A stretch of 64,000 nucleotides of DNA from Xiphias gladius (taxonomy: Eukaryota; Chordata; Actinopteri; Istiophoriformes; Xiphiidae): NCBI RefSeq assembly GCF_016859285.1, contig NC_053417.1, positions 30,499,378-30,563,377 on the forward strand, in the 5' to 3' direction. The translations under genes and the position numbers were made by a program. This document shows, piece after piece, positions 1-24,499 of this stretch (within the stretch, counting starts at the first letter, position 1; every line of letters starts with the position of its first letter). The notes below the pieces were generated by a model, which saw nothing but the letters and a program-made list of their open reading frames with translations, was not told the origin of the DNA and searched no databases.

Positions 1-17
1 ATTATAGGGGACTTGTA

Positions 18-23
18 TTTATT
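18..23 (-). terminator. Candidate olfm1 poly(A) signal AATAAA
   Basis: Plus-strand TTTATT gives AATAAA on the transcript 31 bases after the stop codon. A real 3' UTR could extend left of the window, so use of this site is unproven. Confidence 0.35.
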
Positions 24-53
24 TTTCTGTGTTACAGTATTTATAATTTAACT

Positions 54-12369
<12,316 letters not shown>

Positions 12370-12602
12370 CTGTTTCTCCTCAAATAACATCCACCGCCTC
12401 TTGGTTCTCTCTCTGTTAACCTGCTTATCAACCTGCTGGTTTAGCTGTTTATTAACCTGGTTGTTAACCGGGCTACCTATCTGGTTATATATTAATCTTG
12501 TGTGTATCTCTCTCTCTTTCTCCCCTCCTCCTCCCTTTCTCTGGTTCTTCTTCTCTGATGCGACGCCAAAATCAGCCGAGCGGAAACAAGATCCTCCAGC
12601 TC

Positions 12603-12606
<4 letters not shown>

Positions 12607-12675
<69 letters not shown>
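12607..12675. repeat. (TG)n microsatellite
   Basis: About 34 TG units lie roughly 240 bases upstream of the olfm1 start. On the transcript strand it reads (CA)n. Confidence 0.97.
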
Positions 12676-12683
<8 letters not shown>

Positions 12684-12762
12684 TGATGATGATGATGATG
12701 TCACAGCCTGGCTGGTGAACAGATCTGAGCAGCAGGAGGAGGAGGACGAGCTGTCCATGGTG

Positions 12763-12764
<2 letters not shown>

Positions 12765-12804
<40 letters not shown>

Positions 12805-12845
12805 GAGTGAGTGTGTGTGCGCGCGCGCGCGTGTGTGTGTGTGTG
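12765..12845. repeat. (GA)n, (GC)n and (TG)n compound run
   Basis: A GA run is followed by GCGCGCGCGCG and TG repeats. This is low-complexity sequence, and the open frames here are artefacts of it. Confidence 0.95.
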
Positions 12846-13009
12846 TTCGTGCGCGTGTATGTGCCTGCGTGTGATACTGTTTTTGTGTGTCTGTGTGTTT
12901 CTGCAGGAAGCCATTTGGCCTCAAGCTGTAAAATGTCGGCTCTCTATGAAATATTTCTGTTTTCAGATGCTCAACACTGAAAGAAATAATAAACGTTTAT
13001 TTTCTTAAA

Positions 13010-13595
13010 GATGTTTGTAATCAAAACTAATAATGTTTTATTGAAGTTAAGTGTGGTTTCAGAATTTGGGGGGAGGCTTATTTCTCTCTCAGTATTCTTA
13101 ACTTAAACATAATATCATCTACGTAGTGCATGCGTAGTGTGATTTTATTTTTATGCTCTACAAAATCATTTAAGCTGATAATGTTTTATTGTGTATGATT
13201 ATGTATTTTTTTCTGATATAAGAAGTAGTTATTTGTAAGGCTAGTAGAGGTACATAAACAGTGATAATGTTTGGAAGACTAAGTGACAATCAGATGAAAC
13301 TATCTAACAGACCAGTGGGACCAGCTAATGTAGGTTAGTCTAAGCAGATCTAGTGTAGATATAAAGTCAGATGCATCAGGCAAGTATCTTGTCTTAGCTT
13401 GGGTGGGTTTAAAGGTCCAATAGATCAGAATGAGACATTAGTGTTTTCTCTCAGAAGCTTCAGTTGTTTTATGATACCCACTGCAGGGTCTAATGTTAAA
13501 AATATCATTTAACATGAATATTGGGCTTCGATATTGATTGCTCATTTACCGGGTGATAACTGTCCCATTAAACCTGTACAACAAAACAGATTACA
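13010..13595. other. Intergenic, nothing recognised
   Basis: AT-rich unique-looking sequence between the putative olfm1 promoter and a LINE cluster. Confidence 0.7.
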
Positions 13596-13599
13596 CACA

Positions 13600-13640
13600 T
13601 ATACAACGATCAGCCACAACATTAAAACCAGTTGCTAGTT
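13600..13640. mobile_element. Terminal fragment of a fish DNA-transposon repeat
   Basis: The sequence CAACGATCAGCCACAACATT followed by AAAACCA resembles the terminus of a widespread fish DNA-transposon family. Only the end is present. Confidence 0.4.
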
Positions 13641-14510
13641 TTAAGATTTGACACACTTACTATCTAAAAGCACAACCCCGTCCAGCTGCATCCAGAATGG
13701 GGGCTTTGACAATGACCCACTCAGATTTCATGTCGCCAACCTGCCCCAGGATGCGTGCCAAGTTCTGTCGGAGTCCCAGTTAACCCTTATTACACATTTG
13801 GGTTTGCCCAATCTATCCAGCCGCTGCCCCCGCCATCTGATTCAAATCGTCACCAGCTGGTGATCAGTTGATCTCTCACCACTCGAGTGTTCAAGACATA
13901 CTGCCATAAATCAGATGATACGACCACAAAGTCAATGACTGAATTGAGGCCTAAGGTGTTCTGGTACCAAGTACACTTAAAAAAAGCCACCTTATGCTCA
14001 AACATATCGTTTGTTATATGGCCATTGCATGGCTAACACAGAAGTCAAACAACAAAACACCATTCGGGTTCAGATCAGGCAGGCGGTTCCTCCCAATCAC
14101 TCCCCTATAGGTTTCTACATTGTTGCCCACATGAGTGTTGAAGTTGCCAAGAACAACTATAGAGTCCCCAGGTGGTGCCGTTTCAAAGACCCCACCCACT
14201 GACTCTAAGAAAGCCAGATACTCCATACCGCCATTAGGGGCATAAGCACAAACAACAGTCAGAGCCTTCCTCTTACCAACTTGCAGTCGCAGTGAGGTGA
14301 AATCTTGCTGTCTTAGTAGAACTCCAACACAGCTCAGCCAGGGGATATGAGTCTCCCCACATCTGCCCAGTGCCTCTCCTGGGACACATATATCTTGGGA
14401 AACTCTACCAGGGGCTGATGACCCCAACAACACAGCTCCCAGGATCACTGAAACACAAAAACCCCTCCACCACGTTATGGTGGTGATTCTCGGAGTCACT
14501 AGCAGGCCTG
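13640..14510 (-). mobile_element. LINE endonuclease region, inverted 5' segment
   Basis: The minus strand reads an APE-type endonuclease: [34 protein letters not shown] and [19 protein letters not shown], continuing left to about 13640 through broken frames. The catalytic GDFN is GNFN here. The matching reverse transcriptase follows at once on the opposite strand (14550-15910), so this is a 5'-inverted insertion. Confidence 0.85.
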
Positions 14511-14549
14511 AAGGGCTGCAGCTGCAGCGATTGCGGACTCAAAAACCCC

Positions 14550-15910
14550 AGTGTGGTAGGTGTTCGGGGAGGATATGGAGAAGGACTTCTGGTTGGCTTC
14601 AGGGAAGTTCTGGGAAACCATCCAGCAACTCAGAAAAGGGAAAGTAGGGCTTGGCCCAGGCTGTTTTCAGCAGGGGGGAGAACTGCTGACTCAAACTGGG
14701 GATACCATCGGGCGGTGGACGGAGCACTTTAGGGAGCTTCTGAACCTGACCAACATGTCCTCTGAGGAAGAGGTAGAGTTTGAAGATATGATGGAAGCCT
14801 CACTCATATCTCTGGCAGAGGTCTTGGAGGTTGTTAAGAAGTTCGTCAGTGGCAAGGCACCCGGAGTGGATGGGATTCACCCTGAGATGCTGAAGTCTCT
14901 GGACATTGTCAGGCTGTCTTGGCTGACAAGCCTCTTCAATGTCACATGGAGAATGGGGACAGTGCCTGTGGAAAGGCAGACTGGCGTGGCGGTTCCCATC
15001 TTTAAAAAGGGGGACCGTAGGGTGTCCTCAAATTTTCAAGGTATCACACGGGTCAGCCTAGAGGGCAAAGCTTATGCAAGGGTGCTGGACCATCGAACAC
15101 TAGACTAACTCTTTGCCCTTGCCAGGCTACCTGAGGGGTCATGGGTGTTTGCTCATCCAGTCTGGGCTGGATGGGTGTTGACCTCCACCAGGGTTGTCCC
15201 TTGTCACCAGTCCTGGTTGTGATCTTCATGGACAAGATTTCAAGGCACAGCCGCGGGGAGGAGAATGTCAGATTTGGGGGCGTCAGAATTGCGTCTCATC
15301 TATTTGCAGATGATGTGGTTCTGTTGGTTTCTTCAGACCACAACCTTCATCAGACCCAGTGCATGCTGAGGTTTGCAGCTGAGTGTGAAGCGGATAAGGA
15401 TGAGTCAGTAGAGGGTCAGCACCTCCAAGTTTTCTGTCAGGAAAAAGATTTATTGCTCCCTTTGGGTTGGGGGGTTGCTCCCTTGAGGGTAGGATGCAGC
15501 GAGAGAATGACCGGATTTGTGCCGGACCACTGTGGTGAAAAGTGAGCTAAACTGAAAGGCAAAGCTTCTGACTTACCAGTCAGTTTACCAGTCGATCTAC
15601 GTTCCGACCCTCACCTATGGTCATGAGCTTTGGGTAGCGATTGAAAGAATGAGATTGCTGATACAGGCGGCTGAAAGAAGTTTCCTCCATTGGGTAGCTG
15701 GGCTCAGCCTTATAGATAGGGTAAAGAGCTCTGACATTCGTGGGAATCTCAGTGTAAAGCCGCTGCTCGTTCGCATTGAAAGGAGCCAGTTAAGGTAGTT
15801 CAGGCATCTGATTAGGATGCCTCCTGGGCGGCTTCTATTGGAGGTCTTCCAGGCATGTCCAACTGGTAGGAGACCCCATGGTAGGCTCACAACACGCTGG
15901 AGAGATATCT
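14550..15910 (+). mobile_element. RTE-like LINE reverse transcriptase and C-terminus
   Basis: The plus strand reads SGKAPGVDGIHPEMLKSLD, GVAVPIFKKGDRRVSSNF, DLHQGCPLSPVLVVIFMDKI and HLFADDVVLLVSS, with the catalytic ADD intact. The C-terminal RMPPGRLLLEVFQACPTGRR is the usual ending of this common teleost family. Several stops and shifts occur, so it is dead. Clade assignment (RTE/Rex3-like) is from memory. Confidence 0.85.
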
Positions 15911-15914
15911 CATA

Positions 15915-16570
15915 TATCTATATTTCAACACTAGTCTGTGATATGGGAGCAGATCCAGAGGGAGAAAAAGGGTACCTGCACATTGTCTGGCTAGACTTCA
16001 CCAATGTTTACTGATCTATCCCACAACAACTCAACGACTTTGCAAAGGAGTTCTTCTGTATATGGATTCCATCAGTGCCTTGGTATTCAGGTACTTCAAG
16101 GACTTCCAGATATGCTTCACCCTCTAGGACTTCACAACGGGATGGCAGACATTGGCAGTAGGAATTGCTATGGGTTGCTCCATCTCCGCCCTCTTATTTG
16201 TAGCAGCCTTTTAAATCATCTTCATCGGAGCACGGCAAAGGGTTAAAAATACAGTCAGGAGAGAGGCTCCCGCCACTTATATGGTACATGGATGCTGTCA
16301 CAGCTTTCCTACAGACAGCTCCTGAAGGAGCTGGACAAACTTGTAATATGGCCAAGAATAAAGATAAAGCCGTCCAATTCCCAAAGTCTGTCACTGCGAA
16401 AATGAGTCAGAAGCGCAACCATATTTGTTGCAGTTGGTGAGGAAATCCGAAGACTGGCCAGACAGACCATCCAAAGGCTAGGGAGGCAATATAACACAGT
16501 TCTCTGGCAAACCAATGTGAAAATCAACACAGAAACAACTGTCAGAAGGCTTGGCTGAAATCAACCAGAG
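15915..16570 (+). mobile_element. Second reverse-transcriptase fragment
   Basis: Plus-strand pieces read LHIVWLDFTNVY, ERLPPLIWYMDAVTAFLQTAP and AKNKDKAVQFPKS. They correspond to the palm of a fish non-LTR RT in which the YMDD motif is YMDA here. It is full of frame breaks. It abuts the RTE-like element and belongs to a different family, whose clade I cannot name safely. Confidence 0.7.
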
Positions 16571-16818
16571 CCAACAAAATAAGTCTCAGCGGGCGTTGCT
16601 GCTTTGAACTCCACTCCTTGAATTTTGAACCCTCAGTTTTAAATCAGACTGACTAAGCGATGTCATCATGACATCATCAAGTCATCCTTCACTCTGACCT
16701 CCGACTAGTCTGACCTCTGACCTTTACTGTAATGTTTGTATTTTCTTTCAGGATGAGGCTCTGTTCATTATATAATGTATACATTAAGTCTGATCAATGA
16801 CTCTGATGAAAGGGACAG

Positions 16819-16820
16819 TC

Positions 16821-16901
<81 letters not shown>
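16819..16901. repeat. (TAA)n microsatellite
   Basis: About 27 ATA/TAA units in a near-perfect run. It makes a poly-isoleucine frame on the minus strand that is not a gene. Confidence 0.97.
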
Positions 16902-17275
16902 TCAGTGAGATGAAGATGATGATGATAAAGATGAAGATGTAGGATGAGGCAAAGTGAGAGTTGGTCTAAAATAAAAAAGTGTGAAATGAATCTTGTGGCT
17001 TCACATGAGACATTCACGTGTTTAGATTTGTTTCAGCTGCAGTTGAACATTTTTATTACTTGTTTATTTATATTTATCTTACTTATGTTAAGATTAAAAT
17101 GAAAAGATGTACAAATACACATACACAGTATTGATCTCATAGTACTTTGTGTACTGCAGTACCAGTCAGAGGCTGTCCTCAGTTCAGTTGTTTTACAGAC
17201 TGATCTGGATTTAAACAAAATGTCAGATTACATTCACAAATTTTAGATTCAACCAATCCAATTTAACAGGTGATC

Positions 17276-17295
17276 AGGTCAAAGGTCAGAGGTCA
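17276..17295 (+). promoter_or_regulatory. Three AGGTCA half-sites, each spaced by one base
   Basis: AGGTCA-A-AGGTCA-G-AGGTCA is two overlapping DR1 arrangements, the binding geometry of RXR heterodimers, HNF4 and COUP-TF receptors. It lies 4.9 kb upstream of the olfm1 start. The match is seen directly; function is inferred. Confidence 0.35.
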
Positions 17296-17479
17296 GATTT
17301 GAAGGTGTTTCTGTCTATTTGAGATGCAAAGAAGAAGAAAAAGAAGAATCAGATAAAGAAAAAATGTCTTTAAATAAATCATCATTTTCCTCATTGGGTC
17401 GTCATGGAAACAAAAATCTCTTTCTGCCAGCAATAGAGTTTGTGTGTTTAATGTGTGATGGTCCTCAGCAGGGTTCATA

Positions 17480-17506
17480 ATGCACACACACACACACACA
17501 CAGCCA

Positions 17507-17568
<62 letters not shown>

Positions 17569-17575
17569 TACACAC
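17480..17575. repeat. (CA)n microsatellite
   Basis: Long interrupted CA run. Histidine/threonine frames over it are artefacts. Confidence 0.97.
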
Positions 17576-17829
17576 ACGCATATAGGAATATTTTGGGGAT
17601 GCATGAAAAATTACCCACCTTTGGGGACACCACTTTCTGAATGCTTTAGAATTAAGATACCACCATCACCAGTTTACAAATGACACACACAATGAAAATC
17701 ACTTCATATTTAATTTAGATAAAACCAACTTTTGTACCCTGTGATATTATACCTTCAGTTTGGGGACAAGCATTATTTAACCAACCTTTGGGGTCATAAC
17801 GTAAACTCAAGTCTTAAAAATCTTGCTTA

Positions 17830-18110
17830 AGGGAACCTGACAGTCCTTAATTATTTCCTTTATTTCTTTGAACATGAGAGTCTATCATTAGGTCTGACTT
17901 GCTGGCAGATGGATTTTTGTTAACTTTTGGACAAGGCCAGGCTAGCTGTTTCCCCTGTTCCCAGTCTTTATGCTAAGCTAAACTAACCAGCTGCTGGCTG
18001 TATCTTCTACTGTTACTGTACAGACATGAGAGTGGTGTCAGTCTGAACATCTAACTAATTGCAAGAAAGCAAATAGGCGTGTTTGTGAAATTTGTAATGT
18101 AATGTCAAAA
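17830..18110. repeat. Dispersed teleost repeat with GCTAAGCTAAACTAACC core
   Basis: It contains GGCTAGCTGTTTCCCCTGTT, TTATGCTAAGCTAAACTAAC and ACAGACATGAGAGTGGTGTC, a non-coding repeat seen very widely in percomorph genomes (recalled). Its class is uncertain. Confidence 0.65.
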
Positions 18111-18414
18111 TTCCCCTTTAAAAACACTGAATGTGCGGTCCGCAAAGAAATAGCAGTCAGCAGTTTTAAATTATGATATGAGCATCAGAGATTGATGAGC
18201 ACAGCTACTTTGGGTTTCAAAAATGTGTTCAGCCACAGTGCTTCAAAATTATTCTGGAAGTGTAGATTCTAGTTTCTTTAATTAACAGAAAATACTGATT
18301 ATAAAATTGCCTTTTTAAACTTTACAGTAAAACAACTGAAAAAATGTTCACCCAAGCTGAATGAGAACACCCTCTTTATGGAGCCTGGAGAGGACCCTCT
18401 CAATAATTATACAA

Positions 18415-18495
18415 TATTATTATTATTATTATTGTTATTATTATTGTTGTTGTTGTTGTTGTTATCATAATTATTATTATTAATTATTATTATTA
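18415..18495. repeat. (TTA)n/(TTG)n trinucleotide run
   Basis: TTA, TTG and TTA blocks in succession. Confidence 0.95.
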
Positions 18496-18499
18496 CTCA

Positions 18500-20700
18500 G
18501 ACTGATACATTTATAATTCTGTCCTCCTAGCCATGTTCTTTGATGAAACAGTGTATGCAGAAAATGTAAAGAAAAGTATCGTACCCAAAGAAGCTCCAAA
18601 ATTTGGTGTTATCATTAAACATAATTTATAAGAAAATGTAAATGATGTTTAATAATTATTTTATTTTCAAATTAATTTTATTAATTTATTTTTATTTTCT
18701 GAAATCTGTATTTAAATTATGAATTTGTGCATTAATTTTAAAATGGAATTGAAAATCAATTTTATAAAGGCTTATAAATTCACTATGTTATTCCATTTTG
18801 TCATGATGGAATAACCTGGCCTATTCCAAGTCACAGTTTGTCTGCTGGTTTAATATTTACAGTTCCAATTTTATAATCATTTTACTTTCAAAACAGCTCT
18901 CTTTCATTTAAAACAAGTGTGTACCTTGAAAAATAATTGAAGTCCAACCCCTACATTTAGGAGCTAGAGCGCTGATTGGCCAGACCTCCGCCAACAATAA
19001 GAACTACCCAATTAAAGCTGCTGTTGCTACTTTGTAGGCTGGATAGTTTGAAGATTCCAGCTTCTGACTTTTTTTTAAGTTTAAAGCATTCACAAAATGG
19101 AAGCTGTAACTTTTAAAGCAGGAGACACATGGAGTGTGCACTGTAAATGCACTGTAAGATGGAATATGACATGCACACAAATAAATAAATATAAAAAAGT
19201 ACAAATTAAAAATCCTTTTAAATTTTAATTTTGCAATTACATTTTACAATTCAGTTACATGTTTTCTTTTTAGTTAATTACTGGACAAATTAAAAAAAAA
19301 AACTAATAAAAAACAATTAAAAAATCATGAATAAAATATGATCATTTTAATGGTACTACCTGATTAGAATTAAACACTGTAAAAGTCTAGTTATTTTGGT
19401 TGCACACTCCATGTGTCAGATTTTTCAGCATCTCATCATACTTTTTCCATTTTGCACTCAGATTTATGTATTTATTTATTTAAATTCTTACCTTCAGGGT
19501 ACCACAGTGTTATCCAATGCCATGCATTTTTACAGTGAGAGAGCTCCATTCTCGGTAGCCATATGAACTTTACTCTTGTGGCTAGCTTCAGGCAGATGGT
19601 AATGCTGTCCATGAAGGCCTGAATGACAAAAGGAAAAAAGTCAGCATTGAGCAATACAGATCAATAAACTGACATTATAGCAAACATAATGTCACTCTGT
19701 CTATGTAATGTTACAAATAATGTATAAATACTTCCATTTACAAGAACTACTTAAAAATTCCTAGGAAACCCACATAGTTAATATACACTTGCTGTATACA
19801 AGTGGTTTATGGAATCATTTTATGGCTATTTTTTGACATTTTATTTACTATGAGAATTAAATGCCTGAATTAATACCTTATTACTCCCATAATACTGTAT
19901 TGAATCTATATAATGAACTACTCCTTTAAAAACCCAGTATCAGTCTGAAAACAATAAATCTGACATCAGGGTAAAACCTGTCCTAGTGAAGACCTCTATC
20001 CACATATGATTCAAAGGAGTCTTCATGGTTCAGGACAAAGGATTCAGGCTCTCAATGCTTCCAACGGAAACAATAAAATAAGATAAAGGCATTCGTACAT
20101 GCACATTACTAAGTAACAATTTTATTGTAAAACATACATTTATGTACTTAAGTTATTGACATGTGGTATTATTGAATTACAAGAGACAGTAAAACTATAA
20201 CTTAATTACCTCCACAAACAAAGATAACAATTTATTGACGTCGACTGATGATTACTGAGGGGAAATTATGTGTTTGTTTTTGCTCTAGATTGTTTGTTAG
20301 AATATCTAAAATTTTTCAGATTGAGATTCCGCCAAACAAATATTTTGGAAATTTGGTAAAATGTTGGCAAAATGTTAGTTCAAGAGTCGAGAAGCAAGTG
20401 ATTTGTGTTTTGGCTATAATGGAGGGGAGAGGTGATGATGTTAGCAGAGATGAACAGAGGAGATCAGAAGAGGTTTTGGTTTTCAAAGTCCCTTTATTAA
20501 ACAATCACCAGGAGAAACCAGATCATTGTCACATCATCACCCGAGGGCAAAAATATAAAAGCATTCCTAAAACAGAACAAAACCTGTCAACCAAAAACAA
20601 AAATGTGTTCTCTGATCAGAAAATTACAATCAACTCTCTACAGATGAGAAGTCTGCGATATGTTTCTGAATGTCCTCTATCAAGCCGCTTGGTGGCTTCA
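18500..20700. other. Intergenic, AT-rich, nothing firmly recognised
   Basis: Very AT-rich DNA. A 152-codon open frame on the plus strand at 20248-20706 shows no family I recognise and no splice support, so I do not call it a gene. Confidence 0.6.
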
Positions 20701-20939
20701 GAGTAAAGAGTCTGTACCAAAGAGTCAGTCTTTCCTCAGAATTGTTATATGCTTTTTGAGGCGGAAACGTTTCTTTTCATCCAAGAGGTCCAAACCGGCC
20801 ACATTTTTTTTAATACACTAACAGATGTGATGAATTTGTCAGTGTCTCCAAAGTAATAATTCAACAGACTTTCCGAATGTTTCATCCAGAAATGCATTTA
20901 TTTCCTCTAAAGAGTAGAGATTTGTGTCCCTGTTAAAAG

Positions 20940-21290
20940 TTTAAAGGAACTGACACTGGGGGACCTGCGAAAAAATATCCATGATAAACACGCCACTGTC
21001 TATCAGATGGTGAACATGAGGCTCATATTTCAAGAACAGAACCACTACTTTGTTCATTCTTGATGCAAAAGTTAGTTTATCGTGTCCTACTTGTTCACTA
21101 TCAACCAAAACAACTCCCTCCACACTAACGTTACTATCGGGTGGGACTATCCTCACTCCCTGCCGGATAGACAGAGGTGGCATCTTGGATGACGCCATTC
21201 CTCCTGAAAACCTCCTGACAAAACCACTGATCATTTGGACAGCATTTATTTTTGCCAAGGACAATAAATCCTTGGTCCACAGTTTTATAG
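20940..21290 (-). mobile_element. LINE ORF1 (gag-like) fragment
   Basis: The minus-strand frame at 20941-21264 contains KMPPLSIRQGVRIVPPDSN, EQVGHDKLTFASRMNKVVV and LIDSGVFIMDIF. These match the N-terminal part of the ORF1 protein of a common fish LINE that ends in a CCHC zinc knuckle (absent here). The copy is truncated on both sides. Confidence 0.7.
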
Positions 21291-21534
21291 GCAGATCATG
21301 TTTTTACGATTTAGCCTATAACAGGACTTTACTCAATTTTATATTCAAGTGTTGCTCACTTGTTGAATGCAAAAGAAATTTGAGTTTCCAGGATAAATTC
21401 TGATAAGCACTTTATGCAATATTGGTATTTATCTGCTGTTACTGAAGCATCAAGAATTGAACTGAATCAAAATGAATTGTTTTGGATCAAAAATTGAATC
21501 GAACTGGGAGATCAGTGCCGATTGTAAGCCTTAG

Positions 21535-21700
21535 AGAGGAGAGGAGAGGAGACAAGAGGAGGAAAGAAAGAGAATAGGAAGAGAGGTTAGGAGGAAAAGA
21601 AGGGAGAAAAGAGCAGAGGAGGAGATAGGAGGAAATGTGAGGAGGAAAAGAGAAGAGACGAGAGAGGAGGAGAAGCGAGGAGGAGGAGAGGAGAAACTCC
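21535..21700. repeat. Purine-rich (GAGGA)n-like tract
   Basis: About 165 bases of nearly pure A/G sequence with GAGGAGA, GGAGG and AAGAGA units. Confidence 0.9.
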
Positions 21701-21853
21701 ATTGTGTCAAACGCGATCTGTTTCATCTGTGTTTAGGAAACCTACTTTTCCAGCAACTTGCTTGATCATCTCTGGATGACAATGAAGAAACGTGCAAAAA
21801 ACAATCAACAAAAAATAAGCAAAAACAACTCAATGCGCTAGACATTTTAATTC

Positions 21854-22736
21854 TACACTACTGGTCAAAGGTTTTAGAACACCCCTATTTTTATTTGTTT
21901 TTATTTAAATTTGAGCAGATTATGTCCAGTGAAAATTCTCTAATGGTAAAAAGGTCAGCGGTAAACTGCCCAAGATTTAAAAAAAACAAAAACAAAAAAA
22001 CAAGGGAAAAATAACGAAATTCAAATAAACAGGCCATGTTCAGAAATCAAGAGATTGGTTAACTTATAGCTTTCCTTCAGCAATGGAATTAAATGAAGCC
22101 TTGAAAGTTAATGCAAACAATTCCTATTGGTGTCCCAAGTTTTGTTGATGACTTACAAACCTTCTGTCTGTACAAAGGCAAGTGTGGGATCAAACTGTGA
22201 CTTAACCCCTTGATGCATTATTAGCACTGCAGGAAGTAGGACTGCATGTTGCTGTCAGAATGTTGATAAAAAGGCAAGTAACAAAGGAAGACCGACTGGT
22301 TGGTCAGGGGCTCATCCTACACCAAGATAATGACCCAGATTATTGGAAGAACAGAAAGAGACGGTGCCTTCACATGATGGACGACCAGCATAGTCTCCAG
22401 ACCTAAGCCCCACGGAGCTGGTTTGGGATGAACTGGACAGAAGGTGAAAGCAAAACAACCTGCAAGTGAAACACATTGATGGGAACTTCTGCAAAAACGT
22501 TGGGGCACACTTTCTGAACAATGTTTAATTCCTTTGTAGAAAGAACATAACAAGTAAGTTCGGGTGCTGGATGAGTCAAAAATTTTGATTACATTTAGAT
22601 GAAAGAGTCCATGATTCCTTTTTTTAAATCTCCATTTGTTCTATGTTTTCATTTCAGAAACACAGACATTAAAGATGTAAATTTTAGTAAAAAACTGGAA
22701 AAATTGAGTCTTTTTATAACTTTTGATTGGTAGCAT
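21854..22736 (+). mobile_element. Decayed Tc1-type transposon with inverted ends
   Basis: The left end CTACTGGTCAAAGGTTTTAG pairs with a right end read inward as CTACCAATCAAAAGTT. Inside, the plus strand keeps a remnant of the DDE domain (QDNDPDYW, then a degraded SPTELVWDELDRR). At about 0.9 kb it is internally deleted. Confidence 0.75.
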
Positions 22737-23463
22737 TTTTTGGTCTTACACAAGTCCTCAAATACTTTAACTTAAGTACTGAACAGATCATTCCAAGGTG
22801 TTTCAGTATGACAAAGAATGCTGATCCATTCATTAGCTCTCCGCTTATGTGATTTCAGGATTGTGGGGGCTGAAATGTATCCCCTATATACACGGCAGGG
22901 GAACAGGCAAACTTTCTATGCTAGTTCCAAGTCCATCTCAGATATACTGTATGCAGTAAATGGAGGGGCAAACAGACTTAAATAAGAGATTATTCTTGAC
23001 CACAGGGATTCGATGTGCTTTACTAATGCATCCCTTTTAAAAAGTGGATTTGCACCCAACAACAGTATGGAGCTGGCTAATTTTTTTTTGCGACTTTGTA
23101 GTTAAGATTTAGGGTTTAGCATTTTTGTGAGTCTGAAATCACAATTGCATCCATTTATCAAATCTGAATAAATTCAAATCCTGTATTGAATCTATTAGGG
23201 CTGAACGTTATGCGAAAAAAAAAAAATCATATTGCGCTTATTTTGACAAATATTGTGATTAGTCTCAATTTTAGTGGGAATAGTAATTTTTGCATTCAAT
23301 TTTCGCTGAAAACATTTTTTAAAATGATGATGTGAGTTTTGCTGGGGTCTGTACCAGACAAGCATGGTCCCTTACATCTGGAGAATATGATTTGTATGCC
23401 AGGGCCAGGGCTCTAGACTAAAATTTTACATTGCTCTCACCGGTCCGCTTGGCGCCACAGTAA

Positions 23464-23700
23464 TATTTCAATTCAGTTAAATACAATTTTATTTATATAG
23501 CACCAAATCATAACAGAGGTTATCTCAGGGCATTCATATAGAGCAGATCTAGACCATACTCTTTATAGTTATATTTACAGAGACCCAACATTCAATACCT
23601 TTACATTACCTTTTACATTGCCCATTTTATCATATCTAGGACACAGAAACTGGACAAGGCAGTGTTTGCGAAAGGCAGATATTTTGGCCTCTCTGTATTT
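23464..23700 (-). mobile_element. L2-like LINE 3' tail
   Basis: TCAATTCAGTTAAATACAAT then TTTTATTTATATAGCACCAA is the reverse complement of the classic teleost L2 3' end. It sits inside the hAT-type element. Confidence 0.75.
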
Positions 23701-24499
23701 TATAGGGTCTGACTCTGGCTCAAAGTCAGATGAGGCTCTGCTGAACATGTTGGGTCAGGATTAGGCAATTTACCAGGGACAGGGGAGACAGGTGGTGGAG
23801 TAGTCACCCAGAGCCAGTCCTGACCTCCCCGGGTTCCTAAGCAAAATTCTACTAAGGGCCCTCCTACCCGACCTGTGAGTCATGTATACCGTTTGCCATT
23901 ACCATATAGTCACACCTGACTCCCCAGTGCTCCAAATACAATCCCTCCTTCCCTCCCTTAAAACAGTTTGCTCCATCCGTTGGTCTAAGAATGAGCAGAC
24001 CTATACAGAACAGAACGAGGTATAAACAAACCATATTTATTGAACAGAATATTTTTTATAGAATCATAACATGAGTGAATATTAACATTAACATAAATAA
24101 GAAATTGTAAAAAAAAAATAAAAAAATAAAAAATGTAAAAAATAATAAGATATAACACTGTACCTTGGCTCTGCTGCCTGGTAATTAGAACTGGCTGATG
24201 ATCCATCATCTACTCTACTAACAAACGTAAGCACAGCACCTGTAAATTATAGATTATTGACTATTATTCATTTTATCAGATGGATCAGGCCCATTCACAC
24301 TGGCTCTCCCACATTTCCTTTTATACATTTTCAAATATAAAATACTATTTAGACTGTGGCTTGACTGAATACTGCATTTTTAGCATTTATTATTTACATT
24401 TGTATCCATATGTACAGCTAATCAACCTTTCATATTCAATATTTAATAAATAGTCAGTGTCAATCCAAGTCTTTTCATATTGCATTAGTCCAGAGCACT

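Larger units (their letters stand above)
12370..12930 (-). promoter_or_regulatory. Probable olfm1 promoter and 5' leader
   Basis: This is the sequence immediately upstream of the olfm1 signal-peptide exon. It holds a local GC-richer patch (12555-12600, with GATGCGACGCC and GCCGAGCGG), then a long TG run, a GA run and a GCGCGCGCGC block. No convincing TATA box is seen. Its promoter role is inferred from position only. Confidence 0.45.

Noticed and set aside
12492..12924. Long open frames rich in Thr-His and Ser-Leu
   Set aside because: They are translations of (TG)n/(CA)n and (GA)n runs and carry no family motif.
20248..20706. 152-residue open frame on the plus strand
   Set aside because: No recognised domain, no splice context, and it lies in repeat-rich AT DNA. 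Length alone is not enough.
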